Shown piece by piece: positions 25,821-34,375 of a stretch of 64,000 nt of DNA. How positions within the stretch are numbered: the stretch's first letter is position 1; each line of letters starts with the position of its first letter. This DNA is from Variovorax sp. 770b2. Lineage in GTDB: Bacteria; Pseudomonadota; Gammaproteobacteria; Burkholderiales; Burkholderiaceae_C. Where the stretch lies: NCBI RefSeq assembly GCF_900115685.1, contig NZ_FOXJ01000001.1, positions 1,583,796 through 1,647,795 of the forward strand. Direction: 5' to 3'. Made by a program: the position numbers and the translations under genes. The notes beneath the pieces were generated by a model that worked only from the letters and a program-made list of their open reading frames with translations, searched no databases and was not told the DNA's origin.

Positions 25821-27503
25821 ATGAAGCCGATCTGGGCCGAGCTGAAGCCGCTGCTGTTCAGCATGGCGCTCTTCTCGTTCGTCATCAACCTGCTGTACCT
25901 GGTGCCTGCGCTGTTCATGCTGCAGGTGTTCGACCGCGTGATCCCGACCAACAGCCGCGAGACGCTGTGGGTGTTGCTGGGCGGCGTGGGCACGGCGCTT
26001 TTCATCCTGTTCGTGCTCGACTATGTGCGGCTGCGTTTGCAGCACCTCACGGGGCACATCGTGGACGAGCGGCTCTCGCCGCCGGTGGTGCATGCGGTGG
26101 TGACCGCTGCCGCGCGCTCCACGCTGAATGCGCGGCCCGATGCGATGCGCGACATCGCCACGCTGCGGGGCCTGTTCTCGGCCAACGGACTGACGGCGCT
26201 GATGGACGCGCCGTGGATCGTCGTCTACGTGGCCGTCATCGCCTTCTTTCATCCGGCGCTGGGCCTGGGCGCCGCCGGGGCCGCCGCCGTGATGATCGGC
26301 CTGGCCTGGCTCAACGACCGCGTGAACCAGAAGGCGCTGGACGCGGTGCAGCGCGAAACGCGCCAGGCCTCGCGCTACGTCGAAGGGTCGCTGCGCAACG
26401 CCGAGGTGCTGCAGGCCATGGGCATGACCGAGCGCTTGCTGGGCCGCTGGCGCAAGCAACAGGACGAGGCCCTCGCGCTGCAGGCGAGCACCAGCCACGC
26501 GAGCGTGTCTTTCAGCGCGGCCTCGCGGTTCCTCCGCCAGGGTGTGCAGGTCATGATGATGTCGATCGGCGCCTACCTGGTGCTCACGCAGGCGGCGTCG
26601 GCGGGCGTGATGATCGCCACCACCGTGCTGCTCGGCCGCGCCCTGCAGCCGGTGGAGCAGATCGTGGGCAGTTGGCGCGTGCTGAACGAGGCGCGCTCGG
26701 CCTACCGCCGCCTGCGCGATCTGTGCGAGCACTTCGGCAAGGACGTGCCGCGCATGTCGCTGCCCCGGCCGGTCGGCCATGTGCGGGTCCACGGCATCTC
26801 GTTTCGCCCGCCCGGCTCGGAGAAGCTGGCGCTGTCGGGCGTGTCGTTGAACCTCGTGGCCGGCGAGGCGCTGGCCATCATCGGGCCGAGCGCCGCGGGC
26901 AAGTCGACGCTGGCGCGCCTGATGACCGGCATCTGGCAACCGACCATGGGAACGATCCGGCTGGACGGCACCGAGCTCTCGACCTGGTCGCGGCGCGAGC
27001 TCGGCCCCTGGATCGGCTACGTGCCGCAGGACGTGGAGCTGTTCGACGGCACCGTGGCCGACAACATCTGCCGGCTGGGCGAGCCGGACGGCGAAGCGGT
27101 CATCGCGGCTGCCAAGCGCGCCAATGCCCACGAGATGATCGTGCAGCTGCCGATGGGCTACGACACGCAGATCGGCGACAGCGGCGCGCGACTTTCGCCG
27201 GGACAGCGCCAGCGGATCGCGCTCGCTCGGGCCATGTATGGCGACGTGCGGCTGCTGGTGCTCGACGAGCCGAATGCGAGCCTGGACGCCGAGGGCGAGA
27301 TTGCACTGGCGCGCGCGCTCAGCGGCCTGCGCGCCGAGGGGGTGACGTCGATCGTGGTGACGCATCGCCCCTCGCTGGTGGCGCACGTGGACAAGATCCT
27401 CATCCTCGAAGCCGGGCAGGTGAAGCAGTTCGGCCCGGCCAGCGAGGTGATGAAGTCGATGCAGAAGCAGGCGCAGGCAGCGCTCACCGAGCGCGCCGCA
27501 TGA
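25821..27503 (+). CDS. prtD: Type I secretion system permease/ATPase (PrtD-like ABC transporter)
   Basis: A 560-residue half-transporter of the inner membrane that exports the RTX peroxidase. Residues about 10-290 are the ABC membrane domain (MALFSFVINLLYLVPALFML, YVRLRLQHLTGHIVDERLS), without the N-terminal C39-like domain of HlyB, as in the PrtD/AprD/HasD group. The nucleotide-binding domain has Walker A IGPSAAGKSTL (Lys361), Q-loop WIGYVPQDVELFDGTVADNI, signature LSPGQRQRIALARA, Walker B LLVLDEPNASLD (Glu483) and switch His in VVTHRP. GGAGGAG precedes the ATG at 25821. It is followed 44 nt later by the adaptor gene; both lie downstream of a hairpin separating them from the substrate gene. 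Confidence 0.95.
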   Translation: MKPIWAELKPLLFSMALFSFVINLLYLVPALFMLQVFDRVIPTNSRETLWVLLGGVGTALFILFVLDYVRLRLQHLTGHIVDERLSPPVVHAVVTAAARSTLNARPDAMRDIATLRGLFSANGLTALMDAPWIVVYVAVIAFFHPALGLGAAGAAAVMIGLAWLNDRVNQKALDAVQRETRQASRYVEGSLRNAEVLQAMGMTERLLGRWRKQQDEALALQASTSHASVSFSAASRFLRQGVQVMMMSIGAYLVLTQAASAGVMIATTVLLGRALQPVEQIVGSWRVLNEARSAYRRLRDLCEHFGKDVPRMSLPRPVGHVRVHGISFRPPGSEKLALSGVSLNLVAGEALAIIGPSAAGKSTLARLMTGIWQPTMGTIRLDGTELSTWSRRELGPWIGYVPQDVELFDGTVADNICRLGEPDGEAVIAAAKRANAHEMIVQLPMGYDTQIGDSGARLSPGQRQRIALARAMYGDVRLLVLDEPNASLDAEGEIALARALSGLRAEGVTSIVVTHRPSLVAHVDKILILEAGQVKQFGPASEVMKSMQKQAQAALTERAA

Positions 27504-27547
27504 GGCAAGAGGCAAGAGGCCGCAGCAAGCCAGGAGCACAACAAGCC

Positions 27548-28891
27548 ATGACGCACGCACAGGCACTCCCGTTCGGCAGCACCCGGCCGAAACGCAAGAC
27601 CACCCAGCAACAGATCAAGGGGCTGGTGCGGCTCGGTATCGGGACCGTGTTCGCCATCGTGATTCCGGTCGCCATGTGGGTCGGGCTCGCACCGCTGGCC
27701 ATGGCCGTCGTGGCGCCGGCACACGTCAAGGTGGATCTGAACCGCCGGCCGGTGCAGCATCTCGAAGGGGGCATCGTGCGCCAGGTGCTGGTTCGCGACG
27801 GGCAGCAGGTCAAGGAAGGGCAGGCGCTGGTGGTTTTTGCCGACGTGGGCATGGACGCCGACCGCAATCGCCTGACCTACCGCCTCGCGGTGGAGCGCAC
27901 CGCCCTGGAACGCCTGGAAGCCGAACAGCACCGCGCCGAGAAGCTGGTTTTCTCCGAAGCACTCCAGGCCGAAGCCCGCAAGGATCCACGCCTGCAGGAC
28001 GCGATGGCCAAGGAGTCGTCCCTGTTCGCGGCGCGCCGGCATTCGCTGCAAAGCGAACTGGCGCTCATGCGCATGCTGCGCCAGAAGGTGCAGCAGGAAA
28101 TCGGCTCGCTGGAGGCACAGGGCGTGAAGGCGCAGGAATCATTGGCGCTTCAGCACCGCGACCTGCAGGCCAATCGCGATCTGGTGCAAGAGGGGTTCGT
28201 CTCCAACGCGCGCATCAACCAGATGGAAGCCTCGGTGGCCGACTACACCGCGAAGCTGGAAGAGCGCCGCTCGGAGCTTGCGCGTGGCCACGGGCGCCTG
28301 GTCGATGCCGACATCAAGAGCAACTCGATCGCCAATGAATACCAGCGTTCGGCGAGCGACCAGCTCAAGAGCGCGGTCACCCGCGTGAGCGAGATCGAAC
28401 AAGAGCTGCGCAAGTCGGACGACGCCACGACCCGCCAGGTCGTCCTGGCGCCGGCGGCGGGCGAGATCATCGACCTGAAGTTCACCTCGCCGGGCGCGGT
28501 CGTGCGGCCGGGCGAGGCCATCGCGGAGATCGTGCCGAGCAACACCGCGCTGATGATCGAGGCGCAGATCCGTCCGGAAGAAGTCAACAACGTGCTGGTA
28601 GGGCAGAGCGCCCGCATCAAGTTCACTGCCTTCAAGTACCGCAACGCCACGATGGTGAGGGGCAAGGTGACGTATGTCTCGGGTGACCGGTTCACGGACA
28701 AGACGACGCAGATGCCGTACTACGCCGTTTCCATCCTTGCCGACGCCGAATCGGTCGAGGCCGTGGGCGATCTGAAGATGCAGGCAGGCATGCCGGCCGA
28801 GGTGTACATCGAAGGCGGCTTCCAGACGGCGCTTCAGTACTTGCTGGAGCCTATTACTTCCATGTTGCGCCGCGCCGCCCGGCAAATGTGA
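27548..28891 (+). CDS. prtE: HlyD family type I secretion periplasmic adaptor
   Basis: A 447-residue membrane fusion protein. A short cytoplasmic N-terminus precedes one membrane helix (about residues 30-58, GIGTVFAIVIPVAMWVGLAP), then a biotinyl-lipoyl half-motif (RRPVQHLEGGIVRQVLVRDG), a long alpha-helical hairpin (about 110-300, many Glu/Arg/Gln), the second lipoyl half (VVLAPAAGEIIDLKFTSPGA) and the beta-barrel with PGEAIAEIVPSNTALMIEAQ and MQAGMPAEVYIEGGFQTALQ, the RTX adaptor signature. It bridges the ABC protein and TolC during export of the peroxidase. The gene ends inside the 3' end of the convergent kinase gene (38-nt overlap). Confidence 0.95.
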   Translation: MTHAQALPFGSTRPKRKTTQQQIKGLVRLGIGTVFAIVIPVAMWVGLAPLAMAVVAPAHVKVDLNRRPVQHLEGGIVRQVLVRDGQQVKEGQALVVFADVGMDADRNRLTYRLAVERTALERLEAEQHRAEKLVFSEALQAEARKDPRLQDAMAKESSLFAARRHSLQSELALMRMLRQKVQQEIGSLEAQGVKAQESLALQHRDLQANRDLVQEGFVSNARINQMEASVADYTAKLEERRSELARGHGRLVDADIKSNSIANEYQRSASDQLKSAVTRVSEIEQELRKSDDATTRQVVLAPAAGEIIDLKFTSPGAVVRPGEAIAEIVPSNTALMIEAQIRPEEVNNVLVGQSARIKFTAFKYRNATMVRGKVTYVSGDRFTDKTTQMPYYAVSILADAESVEAVGDLKMQAGMPAEVYIEGGFQTALQYLLEPITSMLRRAARQM

Positions 28892-30308
28892 GCGACCGGC
28901 CTTTCGCCGACGTTTCGTCGGTTTCAGGCGCGGTGCCGCACGGCACCGGAAACGCGATTTCCGCGCGCAGGCCTCCCAACGGCGATGCCAGCAGCCGCAC
29001 CTGCGCATGGTGGGCCAGCGCCACTGCCTGCACGATCGACAAGCCCAGTCCGACGCCATGCGGGTCCACGCGACCCAGGCGGTTGAAGCGCTGGAACGCA
29101 GCGGCATGCTGGCTCGCGGGAATGCCCGGGCCGGAATCGTCGAACGTCAACAGGACAGCCTCATCGACGCGGATGCTGCCGACCTCGATGCGGCCGCCAG
29201 CGGGCGTGAAGCGTATGGCGTTGTCCAGCAGGTTGTGCATCAGCATGTGCAAGCCGAGTTCCACGGCCGGCAACCGGGCCGCGTCGAAGCGCGTGGCCAC
29301 CGTCACCCGGCCGTCGGCAGCCACCGGCCCAAGCTCGGACATCACATCCTGGAAGACCGCGTGCAGATCCGCATCGACCGCCACATGCCCCGCGACCGCC
29401 AGGCTGTCGACGCGGGCGAGATCGAGCAACTGGTCCAGAAGGTAGCTGGCCTGGTCGATGCCCGACATCAGACCGCGCAGGCAGGACGACAACTCCTGCG
29501 GCGATGCGGCCACCGCGGCGGCCAGCTGGGCGTGCGCGCGAAGCCCGGCCAGCGGCGTTCGCATTTCGTGCGCGGCAATGGCCGTGAATTCCCGCTCGCT
29601 CGACAACGCCAGCCTGAAGCGGGCGAACAGCCCGTTGATCGAATCGACCATCGGCTTGAGCTCGATCGGCGGATTCACGACTTTCAGCTCCGACAGGTCG
29701 AGTGCATGGCGTTCGCGAAGTTGCGAGGCGTAGCCCTCGACGGAGCGAAGCGCCTGTTTCACGAACCACCAGGTGCTCACGAAGATCAGCAGGAGCGGGA
29801 TTGCCAGAAACGAAAGGAAGTAGCCGGTCGTGATGCCGGCCGCAGCTTCACGGTCGCTCTGGCGCTCGGCGATCTGGATGACCATGCCCGTCCTCTGGGC
29901 GGCCTGCGTGTAGGTTCGAACGCTTTCGCCGTCGACCACGGCTTCGCCGAAACCACGTTCTGCAATCGGCTGCGTCGTTCCGTCCTGCCGCGCCTTGTGG
30001 CTCTGATGCAGCAGCCGCCCTTCGACGGACCAGATCTTGTAGTGGTAGCGCGCGTCCAGCGAGCTTTCGGTCTGCTTGACGACATCGCTCAGTCCTTCGA
30101 TGAAACCCTCTTCCTCGATCTCGTGTTCCGCGAATGCAAGCACCGTGCGCGCGAGCGTGACCAGCCGCGCGTCCAGCACGTTCCGGTCGGAGATCTGGTC
30201 GGCCCGGTGCATGGCGACGCCGCCCGCCAGCAGCGTCGCGGTGCATACGAAAAACGCGATGGCCGCAACCCGATGACGCAAGGACCACGAAGACACGAGG
30301 CTATGCAT
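28854..30308 (-). CDS. Two-component sensor histidine kinase
   Basis: A 484-residue inner-membrane kinase. Helix 1 is at about residues 14-33, then a periplasmic sensor region (about 34-162, with an acidic patch EHEIEEEGFIEG), helix 2 at about 163-183, a linker, HisKA with phosphorylated His247 in AAHEMRTPLAGLRAHAQL, and HATPase motifs MLMHNLLDNAIRFTPAGG (N box), DDSGPGIP (G1) and HGVGLGLSIVQAV (G2). This is the QseC/PmrB-like architecture. It overlaps the response regulator stop by 8 nt (ATGCATAG) and so is translationally coupled to it. Its 3' end converges with and overlaps the HlyD gene. Location next to the secretion genes suggests it controls them; the signal is unknown. Confidence 0.94.
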   Translation of the reverse strand: MHSLVSSWSLRHRVAAIAFFVCTATLLAGGVAMHRADQISDRNVLDARLVTLARTVLAFAEHEIEEEGFIEGLSDVVKQTESSLDARYHYKIWSVEGRLLHQSHKARQDGTTQPIAERGFGEAVVDGESVRTYTQAAQRTGMVIQIAERQSDREAAAGITTGYFLSFLAIPLLLIFVSTWWFVKQALRSVEGYASQLRERHALDLSELKVVNPPIELKPMVDSINGLFARFRLALSSEREFTAIAAHEMRTPLAGLRAHAQLAAAVAASPQELSSCLRGLMSGIDQASYLLDQLLDLARVDSLAVAGHVAVDADLHAVFQDVMSELGPVAADGRVTVATRFDAARLPAVELGLHMLMHNLLDNAIRFTPAGGRIEVGSIRVDEAVLLTFDDSGPGIPASQHAAAFQRFNRLGRVDPHGVGLGLSIVQAVALAHHAQVRLLASPLGGLRAEIAFPVPCGTAPETDETSAKGRSLTFAGRRGATWK

Positions 30309-30978
30309 TCAGCTTCTCGGGACCGAGCTGATAGCCGACGCCGCGCACCGTCAGGATGAGGTTGGGCGAAAACTTGCGCCGCAGATAGTGGATGTGAACC
30401 TCGACCGCGTTGCTCTCCACCTCCACGTCGAAGGTGTACAGCGCCTCCTCGAGCTGGCCGCGCGAAAGGACCTGGGTCTTGCGACGGACAAGAATCTCCA
30501 GAAGCCAGAATTCCTTGTTGGTCAGGGCGACGACGTCCCCGTGCCAGGTGGCCGTGCGGTGCGACGGATACAGCTTCAGCGGACCATGCTCCGGTTCGAT
30601 CGAGGAGGGCGCCTTGCCGTTGACCCGGCGCAGCACGGCCCTGACGCGCGAGGCGAGTTCTTCCAGGTCCAGCGGCTTGACCATGTAGTCGTCGGCACCC
30701 ATGTCGAGCAGCCGCACGCGGTCCTGAATGCCGCAGCGGGCCGTGATCACGATCACCGAAACGGGAATGCCTCGGGTCCGGATGCTCTTGAGCAGCGAAT
30801 CGCCGGTGACGTCCGGCAAACCGAGATCGAGCAACACGCAGTCGTAGTTGCAGGCCGCCAGCGAAGAAAGAACCTCCTTGCCGCCCCGGCTCCAGTCGAC
30901 CGCGTAGCCTGCGCGCATGAGGCCCTTGTGCACGGCGCTTCCGAGCAGTTCGTTGTCTTCGACCAGGAGCAGCCGCAT
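30301..30978 (-). CDS. OmpR-family response regulator
   Basis: A 225-residue regulator. The receiver domain starts at residue 1 (MRLLLVEDNELLGSAVHKGL; acidic pair Glu7/Asp8, phosphoacceptor Asp51 in CVLLDLGLPD, Lys in DDYMVKPLDLEELASRV). The C-terminal winged helix has LTNKEFWLLEILVRRKTQV, SRGQLEEALYTF, NAVEVHIHYLRRKF and ILTVRGVGYQL. This is the QseB/PmrA-like class that binds direct repeats with about an 11-bp period. Such a repeat lies upstream of the RTX peroxidase gene. The ATG at 30978 begins exactly at the receiver fold. It is followed by the kinase gene with an 8-nt overlap and may be preceded by a 67-codon reading frame. Confidence 0.95.
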   Translation of the reverse strand: MRLLLVEDNELLGSAVHKGLMRAGYAVDWSRGGKEVLSSLAACNYDCVLLDLGLPDVTGDSLLKSIRTRGIPVSVIVITARCGIQDRVRLLDMGADDYMVKPLDLEELASRVRAVLRRVNGKAPSSIEPEHGPLKLYPSHRTATWHGDVVALTNKEFWLLEILVRRKTQVLSRGQLEEALYTFDVEVESNAVEVHIHYLRRKFSPNLILTVRGVGYQLGPEKLNA

Positions 30979-30991
30979 GGCACATGCCCGC

Positions 30992-31195
30992 TCAACGTTG
31001 TCCAGCCAGTGCGGCAGAGCGCACGCAGGATGTCCTGGGCGCCTTGAAGGGGAGGGTCGCGAGGCGGCTGGGTACCCCGTTGCGCCAGCGGTGCCGTGTC
31101 GTGCAGGAAGACCGGACCGCATCATCGAGGCGCAGCGCCCGGGCCGTGGAGAACCCGCCGAACGGTGAACGGGAAACGACTTTCGAAGTCTTCAT
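30992..31195 (-). CDS. Possible small basic protein upstream of the two-component system
   Basis: A 67-codon frame (MKTSKVVSRSPFGGFSTARA...) with an excellent ribosome binding site, AGGAGA 5 nt before the ATG at 31195, ending 13 nt before the response regulator start. The product would be basic and rich in Arg, Ser and Pro; I recognise no motif. The strong initiation signal and tight spacing argue for translation, perhaps as a leader whose translation affects the regulator gene. The composition resembles a chance frame in GC-rich DNA, so I rate it low. Confidence 0.35.
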   Translation of the reverse strand: MKTSKVVSRSPFGGFSTARALRLDDAVRSSCTTRHRWRNGVPSRLATLPFKAPRTSCVRSAALAGQR

Positions 31196-31493
31196 CTTGT
31201 CTCCTCGGCGCACTGTTTAACCGGTGGGGTCGGTCGGGTCGTAGCCAGATCGTTCAACGGTATCGACCCGCATCAATGTTGCTGCGGATGTACAACCGGC
31301 GTATTAATGTAGGGAAAGTCAATTCAAATGGCAATCCAACGTTTGTGGGTTGTCGCCATAGGCTCAAAGCACTAGCGCAGCGATGCGATGTCTCGCCTGG
31401 ATGCCACGCGCGCTGAATGGCTGGCATGAGGGTGTCTCGCGCCCCGCCCCGGCGCCGCCGCGCCACAGGCCGTGCCCGTCCGCTGAGCGCAGG
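31196..31493. other. Intergenic, relatively AT-rich promoter region
   Basis: Together with 30979-31195, this is the only stretch of more than 500 bp without a sure gene between the two-component system and the oxidase operon. The segment 31260-31350 is distinctly less GC-rich (GTATTAATGTAGGGAAAG and neighbours) and probably holds the promoter for the regulator-kinase genes. No terminator with a T-run is seen for the oxidase operon ending at 31494. Confidence 0.5.
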
Positions 31494-32783
31494 TCATTTC
31501 AGCTTGCTCTTGAGCTTGGTGACATCGTTGGTCGTGACCGGCCGCGCGGTGTTGCCCCACGACTGGCGCACATAGGTGAGTACCTGCGCGATCTGCACAT
31601 CGGTCAGCGTGTCATCGAACGCCGGCATCATTTGCGGCGCGGGTCCGGTCGCCGTTCGAGGGCCGCGGCCTCCTTGCACCGCAAGGCGGATCAGAGAGGT
31701 GGCGTCGTCGCCGAGCACGGAGGCGTTGCCCGCCAGGCGAGGGAAGGTGCCGGCCACGCCCTTGCCGTCCGGCTGATGGCACTGCGCGCAAAAAGACTTG
31801 TAGACGCGGGCGCCTACCGATTCGACGTTGCCGGTGCGATCGCCCTGTCGCGGTCCCGGCGCGTCCGGGCGGTCGGGCGAGTAGGCGCCTTCGTTGCGTC
31901 GCGCCGGCAAGGACTTCAGGTACTTCGCGACCGCGCGCACGTCGGCCTCGGTGAGGTACTGGATGCTTTGCTCCACCTCCTCGGCCATCGCGCCGAACGC
32001 GATGTTTCCATCGGCATGGCCAGTGCGAAGGAAATGCGCGACCGAGGCCGCGTCCGAACGCCCAAGCCCGGCGCCCTGCGTGCCCGTGAGGTTCGTCGCA
32101 TGCCAGTTGTCGTTGACCATGCCGGTGAGAAAGTGCCGTGCCGATTCGTCGTGGCCGCGCTCCTGGTAGGCCACGCCGCGCGGTGTGTGGCACGAGCCGC
32201 AATGGCCGAAGGACTGCACGAGGTAGGCACCGCGGTTCCATTCGGCGTCCTTGCCAGGCTTGTCGACGTAGCGGCCCGACGGCAGGAAGGCGGCCTTCCA
32301 GAAGCGCAGCGCCCAACGCTGGTCGAATGGGAACGGAAGCCGGGTCGGCGGCGGAGCGTAGTCGGACGGCGCCACGCCGTGCCTCAGGTAGTCGAACAGC
32401 GCCCGCAGGTCTTCGTCGGTGGCCTTGGTGTAGGCGGTGTAGGGCATGGCCGGGTACAGGTGCTTTGGCCCCGGCGCAGTGCCCTCGTGCATGACGCGCC
32501 TGAAGTCGTCGAAGCTGTAGCGCCCGATGCCGTGCACCGGATCGGGCGTGATGTTGGTGCTGATGATGGGCCCGAGCGGCGTGGACATCGGCCGTCCACC
32601 GGCAAACGGAATGCCGTCGCGCGGCATGGTGTGGCAATTGGCGCATCCGCCGACGCGGGCCAGGTATTCGCCGCGCGCGAGCGAGCCGGTGACAGGTGCG
32701 GCACCGGTCTGGGCCCCTGCCGGCAGGGCGAGGAAGCAGCTTGCCAGCGCTGCCATCCAGGGGCGGGTGCGACGCGTCTTCAT
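31494..32783 (-). CDS. Tri-heme cytochrome c
   Basis: A 429-residue secreted cytochrome with a signal peptide (residues 1-24, ending PAGAQ) and three CXXCH heme sites: CANCH at 47-51, CGSCH near 194 and CAQCH near 331. Candidate axial Met residues lie in MPYTAY and MMPAFDDTLTD. The domain pattern matches cytochrome subunits of membrane-bound alcohol, gluconate or nicotinate dehydrogenases (AdhB type). Here it is the last gene of a caa3 oxidase operon and overlaps the ctaG stop by ATGA. It may feed electrons from a periplasmic dehydrogenase to the oxidase. No partner dehydrogenase is adjacent; the Mo enzyme at 61.3-64 kb is a distant possibility only. Confidence 0.92.
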   Translation of the reverse strand: MKTRRTRPWMAALASCFLALPAGAQTGAAPVTGSLARGEYLARVGGCANCHTMPRDGIPFAGGRPMSTPLGPIISTNITPDPVHGIGRYSFDDFRRVMHEGTAPGPKHLYPAMPYTAYTKATDEDLRALFDYLRHGVAPSDYAPPPTRLPFPFDQRWALRFWKAAFLPSGRYVDKPGKDAEWNRGAYLVQSFGHCGSCHTPRGVAYQERGHDESARHFLTGMVNDNWHATNLTGTQGAGLGRSDAASVAHFLRTGHADGNIAFGAMAEEVEQSIQYLTEADVRAVAKYLKSLPARRNEGAYSPDRPDAPGPRQGDRTGNVESVGARVYKSFCAQCHQPDGKGVAGTFPRLAGNASVLGDDATSLIRLAVQGGRGPRTATGPAPQMMPAFDDTLTDVQIAQVLTYVRQSWGNTARPVTTNDVTKLKSKLK

Positions 32784-33748
32784 GGCGCCCCGGGCGACGG
32801 CGTGGCACCGGCCGCATTTCGTTCGTCGAGCCAGCGCGCCGCCATGACCAGGGCGCTCACCAGATAGGCGATGCCGCCCGGCACCCACATCACCAGGCCG
32901 CCCATCTGCTGGTCCTGCAGCGCGTCGAAGCCCAGCGCCGCCGAGGGCTCGACGTACAGCGGATACCAGAGGCTCGGCGCCAGCGTGAGCAGCGCGCCCA
33001 GGGCACCGGTGTGGACCATGGTGGTGAACAGCGACAGCATCGCCGCGCCGCCGGGGTGGCGGAAGATGGTCCACCAGAAGAGCAGCGCGCTGGCCAGGAA
33101 ACTGGTGTGCTGCAAGGTGTGCACCCACGGGTGCAGCAGCGCGGACTGGAACAGCACCGGCATGTGCCAGAGCCAGAGCGCCGCCGCATGCAACAGCCAC
33201 GCGCCGGCGGGCGCGGTGATGCCGCGCCAGGCGGTCTTCAGGGGTGGCCAGCGCACGGCGCTGCCGATGGCCATGCGCCAGCGCGGCGGCAACGCCCACA
33301 TCCACACGCCCAGCGGCCGCCCCAGCACGAGCAGCGGTGCCGCCGCGATCATCAGCAGTTCGTGCTGGACCATGTGCGCCGAGAACAGCGCGGCACCCAG
33401 CCCGTCCAGTGGCGAGACCAGGGCCACCCCCAGCAGCGCCCAGCCGCCCAGGAAGGCCGCGGCCTGGCGGTCGCGCTGCACGCGCGCCCTGGCGCGGGAG
33501 CGCCATCGAAGCTGGCGGTAGCCGAGCGCGTAGAGCGCCAGGCTCGCGGCCAGCGCGGAGAGCACGAGGGGGTCGAAGCTCCACGACAGCCAGGAAGGCG
33601 GCGGTGCCGATGGATCAATCACGTGCGCGCCTGCGATGCCGGGCAACGCCGATACGGCCCACGACATGGCCAGCCGCATCGCGTACGCAACGCAGCGCGG
33701 CGAGCCGCGAAGGAGTTGGCGCGAGGGAGCGAAGGCGGGGGCGTGCAT
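32780..33748 (-). CDS. ctaG: Cytochrome c oxidase assembly protein, CtaG (caa3) family
   Basis: A 322-residue membrane protein with a cleavable signal or first helix (residues about 22-41) and some seven further helices. Conserved caa3_CtaG features are LFSAHMVQHELLMIAAAPLL, LLHAAALWLWHMPVLFQSAL, HTLQHTSFLASALLFWW and DQQMGGLVMWVPGGIAYL; the histidines in the helices probably bind copper. This family delivers copper to caa3-type oxidases and is unrelated to the Cox11-type CtaG. It starts 12 nt after the subunit III gene and overlaps the tri-heme cytochrome gene by ATGA. Confidence 0.94.
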   Translation of the reverse strand: MHAPAFAPSRQLLRGSPRCVAYAMRLAMSWAVSALPGIAGAHVIDPSAPPPSWLSWSFDPLVLSALAASLALYALGYRQLRWRSRARARVQRDRQAAAFLGGWALLGVALVSPLDGLGAALFSAHMVQHELLMIAAAPLLVLGRPLGVWMWALPPRWRMAIGSAVRWPPLKTAWRGITAPAGAWLLHAAALWLWHMPVLFQSALLHPWVHTLQHTSFLASALLFWWTIFRHPGGAAMLSLFTTMVHTGALGALLTLAPSLWYPLYVEPSAALGFDALQDQQMGGLVMWVPGGIAYLVSALVMAARWLDERNAAGATPSPGAP

Positions 33749-33760
33749 CGTCGTCGGGCC

Positions 33761-34375
33761 TCAAGCCAGCGGCGCCAGGTAGATGACCGCATAGATCGGC
33801 AGCCAGCTCCCCACCACGAAGTACCAGTACAGCGCGTTCTCGCTCACATCGACAAAGCGCTTGCCCTCGAAGGGACCGGTGAAAAGCAGCACCGCCAGCA
33901 CCGCGGTGTCGATGGTGTCCGTGATCAGGTGCGTGGTGTGCAACCCCAGCAGCAGCCAGACCACCGAGCCGTAGGCGTTGACGTGCCAGCTGACATTGAG
34001 CGTCGTGAACTCGAGCGCGCGCACGGCCAGGAAGACGACCGCGAAGACGACGCACACCGCCAGCCAGCGCCGCGTGCGCACACGGTCCTGCCGCTCGGCG
34101 GCGCGCTTTGCCATCTGGTTGGGCCACAGGCTCAGCAGCAGGATGGCCGTATTGAGCGTGCCCCAGCGCAGTGCCGGCGGCGCCGCGTCGATGGGCCATG
34201 CGGAAGCGACGCCGCGCAGGTAGAAATACATCATCACGCCGATCGCGAACACCGTGCCCTCGATCAGCATCAGGCCCATGGTGCTCCACCACATCAGGCT
34301 GCCTTGGCCGAAGGCATAGCTCGGCAGTCCGCGCACGTCCACCGCATCGCCCCGGTGTTCGCCGCCGGCCGTCAT
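33761..34375 (-). CDS. ctaE: Cytochrome c oxidase subunit III
   Basis: A 204-residue inner-membrane protein with five hydrophobic helices. Recognisable are SLMWWSTMGLMLIEGTVFAI, RWGTLNTAILLLSLWPNQMA, LGLHTTHLITDTIDTAVLAV and the C-terminal ENALYWYFVVGSWLPIYAVI, which replaces the usual WHFVDVVW. It is the short five-helix form. Its ATG at 34375 overlaps the subunit I stop by ATGA, so synthesis is coupled. Confidence 0.93.
   Translation of the reverse strand: MTAGGEHRGDAVDVRGLPSYAFGQGSLMWWSTMGLMLIEGTVFAIGVMMYFYLRGVASAWPIDAAPPALRWGTLNTAILLLSLWPNQMAKRAAERQDRVRTRRWLAVCVVFAVVFLAVRALEFTTLNVSWHVNAYGSVVWLLLGLHTTHLITDTIDTAVLAVLLFTGPFEGKRFVDVSENALYWYFVVGSWLPIYAVIYLAPLA

Noticed and set aside
19551..27566. 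Minus-strand open frame of 2671 codons opposite the RTX peroxidase and exporter genes
   Set aside because: It is the mirror of a biased GC-rich coding strand: Arg, His, Val and Ala-rich, no domain, no ribosome binding site. The plus strand encodes clear peroxidase, RTX and ABC motifs.
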